Shown in pieces: positions 1-5,142 of a stretch of DNA of 5,142 nt (its first letter is position 1; the number at the start of each line of letters is the position of its first letter). The stretch is taken from contig JAEUMA010000620.1 of assembly GCA_016793565.1 (NCBI GenBank), positions 1 through 5,142 on the forward strand. The letters are read 5' to 3'. The position numbers were made by a program, and so were the translations under genes. The stretch is from Rhizobiaceae bacterium (GTDB lineage Bacteria > Pseudomonadota > Alphaproteobacteria > Rhizobiales > Rhizobiaceae). Below the pieces are notes generated by a model. That model was not told the DNA's origin. It saw only the letters and a program-made list of their open reading frames with translations, and searched no databases.

Positions 1-107
1 CCGATCGACACGGTGCGGAAGTTCTTCTGCGCACCGACGACATGCTCGACGGCGTTGCGGAATTCCTCGGCGAGCTGACCATGCGTCACCAGGACGATGC
101 CGATCAT
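1..107 (-). CDS. manX: PTS EIIA component, mannose family (N-terminal part, cut by window edge)
   Basis: This is the start of a small cytoplasmic phosphocarrier of the mannose-type EIIA family. Only the first 35 residues are in the window. They begin MIGIVLVTHGQLAEEF, the first beta strand of the fold followed by the invariant THG motif. His9 corresponds to the histidine that accepts phosphate from HPr in E. coli ManX. The start at 107 is supported by a GAGGGG ribosome binding site 12 bases upstream and by the way the family begins directly with this strand. In Rhizobiales this protein usually acts without sugar-transporting EIIB/C/D partners, as part of a regulatory PTS with HPr and HprK; that is family knowledge, not visible here. 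It lies 166 bases downstream of hprK on the same strand. A complete protein would be about 130 residues, and HPr (ptsH) would be expected next, beyond the left edge. The family is secure; the exact role is inferred from context. Confidence 0.9.
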   Translation of the reverse strand, partial: MIGIVLVTHGQLAEEFRNAVEHVVGAQKNFRTVSI

Positions 108-273
108 GCTGCTCTGGCTCCCCTCACGTCCCGCTGGCGGGCATGATGTTTTCCTGCTGGCACTTGCTGTGGCTATCCTTGACGCGGGAGCGCTATCTTG
201 TCGAGGCGAGGCGCGTTGACAAGCCCAAAAGTGCCTTGCCGGCGACCATTTTGCCGCAGATGCGAACCGCCGC
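108..273 (-). other. hprK-manX intergenic gap
   Basis: The 166 bases between the hprK stop and the manX start contain no open frame that looks real on either strand. I see no stem followed by a T-run that would make a convincing intrinsic terminator on the minus strand, so read-through from hprK into manX is possible. A 6-base dyad, CTTGTC (197-202) and GACAAG (218-223), sits in the middle with a 15-base spacer. On the minus strand TTGTCA (222-217) is followed 17 bases later by AAGATA (199-194). This gives a -35-like box with a poor -10, so a separate manX promoter is only a weak possibility. A short CCCGC-TG-GCGGG palindrome lies at 130-141. Confidence 0.5.
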
Positions 274-729
274 TCAGGCTGGACGGAACGGCGCGCGCCC
301 GAGCCAGGCCAGGACGACGCGGGAGGATGAGGCGGCGCTGCGCTCCTTGAGCCGCAGCAGCGGCAGGCTGCAGCCGCACATCGCCACGCTTTCCGGCTCG
401 GGAAAGCGCTGCGCGTCGGCCGCCGGCACCAGCCGGACGACCAGGTCCACCACTGTCGAAGCGAGATGCTCGATCGGACGCGGTCCCAGGCCGCGCAGTT
501 CGACAAGGCCGGCGATCGTATCGGCGCAGCGCCCGACCAGGCGGCCGCCCACGCCGGAGAGCATCACCTGATCGTCGGCCACCAGGCTGGCGAAACCGCC
601 GGCCTGGCGCACTTGGTTCACCAGCGACAGCGACAACGAAGTCTTGCCGGCGCCCGATGCGCCGAGCACCAATATGCCCCGGTCGCCGATCGCGATCGCG
701 GTGGCATGGATGTTCTCGCCGGCGTCCAT
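274..729 (-). CDS. hprK: HPr kinase/phosphorylase, short C-terminal-domain-only form
   Basis: This enzyme phosphorylates, and can dephosphorylate, a serine on the PTS phosphocarrier HPr in the cytoplasm. In rhizobia this influences succinate-mediated catabolite repression. The 151-residue protein is about half the length of Firmicutes HprK (about 310): the N-terminal domain is absent and translation starts almost at the kinase core, as is usual in alphaproteobacteria. His8 matches the conserved histidine that precedes the P-loop. Walker A is GASGAGKTS at 23-31 with Lys29. The acidic pair of VADDQV is Asp52 and Asp53. The HprK signature GLVELRGLG is at 74-82 with Glu78. The rest (about 83-151) is short and lacks the long C-terminal helices of the Firmicutes enzyme. 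The ATG shares its A with the chvG TGA (TGATG), so translation is probably coupled to the sensor kinase. HPr itself is not in the window. Confidence 0.95.
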   Translation of the reverse strand: MDAGENIHATAIAIGDRGILVLGASGAGKTSLSLSLVNQVRQAGGFASLVADDQVMLSGVGGRLVGRCADTIAGLVELRGLGPRPIEHLASTVVDLVVRLVPAADAQRFPEPESVAMCGCSLPLLRLKERSAASSSRVVLAWLGRAPFRPA

Positions 730-2507
730 CAGCCCTCCGCCGGAAGCATGACCACGAAACGCGCGCCCTTGATCGCGTCCGGCTCCGCGCCGGCGATGTT
801 CTCGGCCGTCAGGGTGCCGCCATGCGCCTCGACGATCTGGCGGCTGATCGACAGGCCGAGGCCGGAATTCTGGCCGAACGCCTCGGAAGCCGGGCGGTCG
901 GTGTAGAAACGCTCGAAGATGCGTTCGATGCTGTCGGGACGAATGCCCGGTCCGTTGTCGTCGACGGTAATGACGTTGAAGCGGCCCGATCGGGACAGCG
1001 TGACGGTGATGCGCCCCTCTGCCTCCGGCACGAAGGACCGCGCATTCTCGATGAGGTTGGTCAGCACCTGGCCGAGCCGCAGGTCGTGGCCGGAGGAAAC
1101 GTAGCCCTTCGCCCCGGCGGGCAGGCGCACCGCGACGAATTCGATTTCGACGGGCTTCTTGTGGCGCGTCGTATCGCGAAGTGCCCCGACAAGGTCGCCG
1201 ACGAATTTTTTCAAGTCGATGGGGGCGGCGTCCTCGCGCGCGAGCTCGGCGTCGAGCCGCGAGGCGTCCGAGATGTCGGTGATCAGGCGGTCCAGACGGC
1301 GGACGTCGTGCTGGATGATCTCCATCAGGCGGTTGCGCGAGTTCTCGTTCTTGGCGAGCGGCAGCGTCTCCACGGCGCTGCGCAGCGAGGTCAGCGGGTT
1401 TTTGAGCTCGTGGCTGACGTCGGCGGCGAAACTCTCGATCGCGTCGATGCGCGCATAGAGCGCGTTGGTCATGTCGCGCACGGCGACGGAGAGGTTGCCG
1501 ATCTCGTCCTGGCGGTCGGAGAAGTCGGGGATTTCCTCCCGGCCCTTGACGCCGCGCCGTACCCGCACCGCGGCCGCCGCCAGCCGGCGCAGCGGATTGG
1601 CGATGGTCGAGGCGAGCAGGATCGACAGGATGACGTTGACCAGCGCCGCCACGCCAAAGACGCGCAGGATGGCCTTGCGCTCGGCGGCGACGATCTTGTC
1701 GATGTCGCCACCCTGCGTGGACAGCATAAGAACGCCGAGCACCGCGCGGAAGCGCTGGATGGGCACCGCCACCGAGACGATCTGCTCGCCCTGCTCGCTG
1801 ACCCGCACCACGGTCGACGGCACGCCGGTCAGCGCGTTCATCACCTCGGGGAACGCCGCGCCGGTGCCGCCCGGCTGCTCGCGGTAGATCGGCAGATCCT
1901 TGCGGCGGAACATGTCGAAGACGAATTTTTCGGCGCGCTCCAGATAGTTGAGTTCCTCCTCCTCCACCGGCGGCAGGTCGTAGCGCAGGATCTGGCCGCG
2001 CGAATAAAGATGGCGCGAGTCGAGCAGCAGGTTGGCGTCGCGGTCGTAGATGCGCGCGCGCGTGCGCGTCGGCGAGATCAGCCGGCGCAAGACCGGCGCG
2101 ACGCGTTCCGGGTTGATGGGGAAATCGAGGCTGTCGAGCTGGTCGCTGCCCGGCCCCAGGCTCTCGCCGGCCTGCAGTTCGAGCAGCTTCTCCGGATCGA
2201 TGATGATGGCGTCCGTTTCGACGGTCGCGGAGGCGGCGATCGCCCCCGATATGATCTCGCCCTGCGTCATCAGGCTCTCGACGCGGGCCTCGATCAGGCC
2301 GTCTCGGAACTGGTTGAGATAGAGGATGCCGATGACCAGGACGCAGAGCGCGGCCAGGTTGAGGAAAAGGATTCGCCGCGTGAGACTGGAGAAGACGTGA
2401 TGGCCGAGGAAGCGGCGCAAGGGCACGGTGACGCGGCTGGCGGAGAACGACGAGCGGCGCGGCCGCACGCTGGCGGCCTGCTGCTGCGCTTCGAGCTCGA
2501 TCGCCAT
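729..2507 (-). CDS. chvG: ChvG/ExoS/BvrS-type sensor histidine kinase
   Basis: This is the inner-membrane sensor kinase of the ChvG-ChvI system (ExoS in Sinorhizobium, BvrS in Brucella). It controls acid and host responses, exopolysaccharide, motility and envelope genes. The protein has 592 residues, the family's usual length. A basic cytoplasmic N-terminus (1-44) leads to TM1 (about 45-65), a periplasmic sensor domain (about 66-280), TM2 (about 281-302) and a HAMP region (about 303-350) containing the EIPDFSDRQDEIG stretch. The H-box FAADVSHELKNP places the phosphorylated residue at His366. The ATPase domain shows the N-box NLIENA (Asn484, Asn488), G1 VDDNGPGI (515-522), the F-box IFERFYTD (530-537) and G2 SGLGLS (548-553), all intact. 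GGAGGG (2523-2518) lies 10 bases before the ATG at 2507 and supports that start. The gene follows chvI by 22 bases and overlaps hprK by one base, so the three are very likely one operon. In relatives the periplasmic domain is held off by ExoR, which is not seen here. Confidence 0.97.
   Translation of the reverse strand: MAIELEAQQQAASVRPRRSSFSASRVTVPLRRFLGHHVFSSLTRRILFLNLAALCVLVIGILYLNQFRDGLIEARVESLMTQGEIISGAIAASATVETDAIIIDPEKLLELQAGESLGPGSDQLDSLDFPINPERVAPVLRRLISPTRTRARIYDRDANLLLDSRHLYSRGQILRYDLPPVEEEELNYLERAEKFVFDMFRRKDLPIYREQPGGTGAAFPEVMNALTGVPSTVVRVSEQGEQIVSVAVPIQRFRAVLGVLMLSTQGGDIDKIVAAERKAILRVFGVAALVNVILSILLASTIANPLRRLAAAAVRVRRGVKGREEIPDFSDRQDEIGNLSVAVRDMTNALYARIDAIESFAADVSHELKNPLTSLRSAVETLPLAKNENSRNRLMEIIQHDVRRLDRLITDISDASRLDAELAREDAAPIDLKKFVGDLVGALRDTTRHKKPVEIEFVAVRLPAGAKGYVSSGHDLRLGQVLTNLIENARSFVPEAEGRITVTLSRSGRFNVITVDDNGPGIRPDSIERIFERFYTDRPASEAFGQNSGLGLSISRQIVEAHGGTLTAENIAGAEPDAIKGARFVVMLPAEG
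2050..2069. other. 20-base alternating purine-pyrimidine tract inside chvG
   Basis: Positions 2050-2069 alternate purine and pyrimidine without exception and are mostly GC steps, the sequence type most prone to Z-DNA. On the minus strand the tract encodes part of the TRTRARIYD stretch (about residues 147-155) of the ChvG periplasmic domain. Arginine-rich coding with GC-rich codons explains it adequately, so any structural role is only a possibility. Confidence 0.5.
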
Positions 2508-2529
2508 TCGCGTCAGGCCCTCCGGGCCG

Positions 2530-3231
2530 TCAGGCCTCGCGGAAACGGTATCCGACCCCGTACAGCGTCTCGATCATCTCGAAGTCCGTATCGACCGACT
2601 TGAACTTCTTGCGCAGGCGCTTGATGTGGCTGTCGATGGTGCGGTCGTCCACATAGACCTGCTCATCATAGGCCGAATCCATCAGCGCATCACGGCTTTT
2701 TACCACGCCGGGGCGCTGCGCCAGCGAATGCAGGATCAGGAACTCGGTGACGGTCAGCGTCACCGGTTCGCCTTTCCAGGTGCAGGTGTGGCGCTCGGGG
2801 TCCATCACCAGCTGGCCGCGCTCCAGCGTGCGCGACTGCGCGCTCGGCGTCTTGGCGGAGGCCTCACGCGCGCTGGCGCGGCGCAGCACGGCCTTCACGC
2901 GCTCCACCAGCAGCCGCTGCGAAAAGGGTTTCCGGATGAAATCGTCGGCGCCCATCTTGAGGCCGAAGAGTTCGTCGATCTCGTCATCCTTCGAGGTCAG
3001 GAAGATGACCGGAAGGTCGGTGCGCTGGCGCAGCCGGCGCAACAGTTCCATACCGTCCATGCGCGGCATCTTGATGTCCAGGATGGCGAGATTCGGCGGA
3101 CGGGCGGCAAGGCCCTCGAGGGCGGATGCCCCGTCCGTATAGGTCTCGACGCGGTACCCCTCGGATTCCAGCGCTATCGAAACGGAGGTCAGGATGTTTC
3201 GGTCGTCGTCGACGAGCGCGATCGTTGCCAT
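2530..3231 (-). CDS. chvI: ChvI/BvrR-type response regulator (OmpR family)
   Basis: This is the DNA-binding partner of ChvG. The 233-residue protein has a receiver domain (about 3-115) with acidic pocket Asp8-Asp9, phosphorylation site Asp52 in ILDIKMPRMDG, Thr79 in IFLTS and Lys101 in KPFSQR. A linker (about 116-135) leads to an OmpR/PhoB winged-helix domain (about 136-231) with recognition-helix residues DDRTIDSHIKRLRKKF and the C-terminal wing ETLYGVGYRFREA. All active-site residues are present. I place the start at 3231 because MATIALVDDD matches the family N-terminus and GAGGGAG (3247-3241) lies 9 bases upstream. The frame is open to 3354, but those residues look nothing like the family, and the nearest alternative ATG (3249) sits at the edge of the Shine-Dalgarno sequence. 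Neighbours are chvG 22 bases downstream and divergent pckA. Autoregulation is plausible: tandem 11-base repeats lie just upstream. Orthologues are known to be important for symbiosis or virulence. Confidence 0.97.
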   Translation of the reverse strand: MATIALVDDDRNILTSVSIALESEGYRVETYTDGASALEGLAARPPNLAILDIKMPRMDGMELLRRLRQRTDLPVIFLTSKDDEIDELFGLKMGADDFIRKPFSQRLLVERVKAVLRRASAREASAKTPSAQSRTLERGQLVMDPERHTCTWKGEPVTLTVTEFLILHSLAQRPGVVKSRDALMDSAYDEQVYVDDRTIDSHIKRLRKKFKSVDTDFEMIETLYGVGYRFREA

Positions 3232-3240
3232 GTCAAGCGG

Positions 3241-3247
3241 CTCCCTC
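3241..3247 (-). promoter_or_regulatory. Ribosome binding site that fixes the chvI start
   Basis: On the minus strand GAGGGAG lies 9 bases before the ATG at 3231. The in-frame upstream ATG at 3249 abuts and partly defines this motif, so it would have no Shine-Dalgarno sequence at a proper distance. This favours the shorter, family-typical ChvI N-terminus over the longer open frame. Confidence 0.8.
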
Positions 3248-3259
3248 ATGGGCGGCTGT

Positions 3260-3280
3260 CCCTTCGTGCTGCGCGAAGGG
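3260..3280 (-). promoter_or_regulatory. Dyad/hairpin upstream of chvI
   Basis: CCCTTCG (3260-3266) and CGAAGGG (3274-3280) form a perfect 7-base inverted repeat around a 7-base loop. It lies 28 bases before the chvI ATG and 12 bases before its ribosome binding site. If transcribed it would form a leader hairpin; if not, it could be an operator. No T-run follows on the minus strand, so it does not look like an intrinsic terminator. Confidence 0.6.
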
Positions 3281-3289
3281 GCTATTGCA

Positions 3290-3311
3290 GGACAAATTGG
3301 GTACAAAATGT
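3290..3311 (-). promoter_or_regulatory. Tandem 11-base direct repeats, candidate ChvI (OmpR-type) box
   Basis: On the plus strand two adjacent 11-mers, GGACAAATTGG (3290-3300) and GTACAAAATGT (3301-3311), agree at 8 of 11 positions; their cores ACAAATTG and ACAAAATG agree at 7 of 8. Head-to-tail repeats with a period of 10-11 bases are the usual target form of OmpR/PhoB-family dimers, and ChvI belongs to that family. The pair lies 58 bases upstream of the chvI ATG and just upstream of a -10-like CAATAG (3287-3282, minus strand). This suggests, but does not prove, autoregulation. Confidence 0.4.
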
Positions 3312-3433
3312 GGCACGGCACCCCGTCCTTGGCATGGGCGCGCCGGCAGGGCAAGCGCTATCGCGCGCACCGGCGAGGCGACGGCGACGGCGCGGGCGGG
3401 CGCGGTTCCAGGTTTCCCTTAACCGCATATAAA

Positions 3434-3465
3434 CGATTTAAAATATTCCTAAATTCTTTAAATCG
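3434..3465. repeat. 9-base perfect inverted repeat in AT-rich patch
   Basis: CGATTTAAA (3434-3442) and TTTAAATCG (3457-3465) are exact reverse complements with 14 bases between them. Each arm contains the self-complementary TTTAAA, and the two copies are 20 bases apart, about two helical turns. This geometry fits a dimeric or cooperative binding site between the two promoters. No T-run follows it, so it is not a terminator. AT-rich composition raises the chance of accidental symmetry. Confidence 0.5.
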
Positions 3466-3467
3466 AT

Positions 3468-3480
3468 TAATGATTTGATA
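3468..3480 (-). promoter_or_regulatory. IHF-like site
   Basis: Read on the minus strand, TATCAAATCATTA fits the IHF core consensus WATCAANNNNTTR at every fixed position. It sits at the edge of the AT-rich patch, about 100 bases before the pckA start and 237 bases from the chvI start. It overlaps a small dyad AATGAT (3469-3474)/ATCATT (3480-3485). A DNA bend here could serve either promoter. The match is a consensus reading only, and AT-rich DNA makes it easier by chance. Confidence 0.35.
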
Positions 3481-3563
3481 TCATTCGCCTTTTCTGTTTT
3501 CGAGGGTCATCCCCTTTCGACGGGGCGCTCGGCACCGCCGGGCGACAATGCGGCCAAAGCAAA

Positions 3564-3578
3564 AGAGGGGAACCCTTC
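3564..3578 (+). promoter_or_regulatory. pckA ribosome binding site within a small stem-loop
   Basis: GAGGGG (3565-3570) lies 8 bases before the pckA ATG and decides that start. The same bases form a short inverted repeat: AGGG (3566-3569), loop GAA, CCCT (3573-3576), with a further G-T wobble pair outside. In the transcript the Shine-Dalgarno sequence could be partly paired. The ribosome binding site is well supported; a regulatory role for the stem is speculative, since four base pairs plus a wobble are only marginally stable. Confidence 0.7.

Positions 3579-5142
<1,564 letters not shown>

Larger units (their letters stand above)
3232..3578. promoter_or_regulatory. Divergent chvI-pckA intergenic regulatory region
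   Basis: These 347 bases separate two genes read away from each other, so they must hold the promoters of both. Next to chvI lie its ribosome binding site, a perfect 7-base dyad (3260-3280) and tandem direct repeats (3290-3311). Then comes very GC-rich, GGCGAC-repetitive DNA (about 3371-3405). An abrupt AT-rich patch follows (about 3419-3485, 14 G/C in 67 bases) carrying a 9-base inverted repeat and an IHF-like site. The last 90 bases before pckA return to high GC. TATCAT (3479-3484) and TTGATA (3475-3480) on the plus strand, and CAATAG (3287-3282) on the minus strand, resemble promoter hexamers. None pairs with a good partner at 16-18 bases, so I do not assign exact promoters. The small open frames crossing this region start in the antisense of chvI and show no protein-like pattern. 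Confidence 0.85.

Noticed and set aside
216..221. TTGACA on the plus strand as a -35 box
   Set aside because: There is no acceptable -10 hexamer at 16-18 bases, and no plus-strand gene follows it.
159..235. Inverted repeat GGCACTT (159-165) / AAGTGCC (229-235) in the hprK-manX gap
   Set aside because: The arms are 63 bases apart and only 7 bases long. They are not concentric with the inner CTTGTC/GACAAG dyad, so chance is the better explanation.
657..2603. 648-codon open frame on the plus strand, antisense to chvG and parts of its neighbours
   Set aside because: The translation is rich in Arg, Ala, Asp and His with no recognisable domain, and it lies fully opposite convincing genes with intact active sites. 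Long antisense frames are expected in high-GC DNA with G/C-ending codons.
3232..3354. 41-residue N-terminal extension of ChvI
   Set aside because: The extension does not resemble the family, whereas the ATG at 3231 has a good ribosome binding site and the standard MATIALVDDD start.
3458..3470. Possible CtrA box (TTAA spaced from TTAA)
   Set aside because: The spacing between the two TTAA elements is 5 bases instead of the 7 expected for CtrA, in very AT-rich DNA.

Overview
The window looks like a chromosomal segment of an alphaproteobacterium of the order Rhizobiales (Hyphomicrobiales), probably Mesorhizobium- or Phyllobacteriaceae-like. The grounds are high GC, strong G/C third-position codon use, and the gene order pckA / chvI-chvG-hprK-manX. 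That order is the conserved acid- and host-sensing locus known from Sinorhizobium, Agrobacterium, Brucella (as bvrR-bvrS) and Bartonella (as batR-batS). The genus is an inference; the gene families are clear from the translated motifs.

Layout, left to right. Positions 1-107 (minus) hold the first 35 codons of an EIIA component of the mannose PTS family (manX/ptsM type); the rest lies beyond the left edge. Positions 108-273 are a 166-base gap without a recognisable gene or convincing terminator. Positions 274-729 (minus) encode a short HPr kinase/phosphorylase (hprK). Its start codon shares one base with the stop codon of chvG (729-2507, minus), a membrane histidine kinase. chvI (2530-3231, minus), the cognate OmpR-family response regulator, lies 22 bases upstream of chvG. 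Positions 3232-3578 are a divergent regulatory region of 347 bases: a GC-rich half next to chvI and a very AT-rich patch (about 3419-3485, 14 G/C in 67 bases) on the pckA side. Positions 3579-5142 (plus) encode ATP-dependent phosphoenolpyruvate carboxykinase (pckA), open to the right edge and missing only about its last 15 residues.

How the genes fit together. ChvG senses an envelope or acid signal and phosphorylates ChvI. The same minus-strand transcript probably also makes HprK and, perhaps after a gap, EIIA, two parts of the regulatory 'incomplete' PTS of these bacteria. HprK phosphorylates HPr on serine and so feeds carbon state into regulation. The divergent pckA enzyme opens gluconeogenesis from C4-dicarboxylates. 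The locus therefore joins host/acid signalling to carbon-source choice.

This is a described, conserved system, and I see no new multi-gene system here. The least explained sequence is the chvI-pckA intergenic region, which has tandem 11-base direct repeats, dyads, an IHF-like site and a small hairpin over the pckA ribosome binding site. Long open frames antisense to chvG, hprK and pckA are judged to be high-GC shadows.
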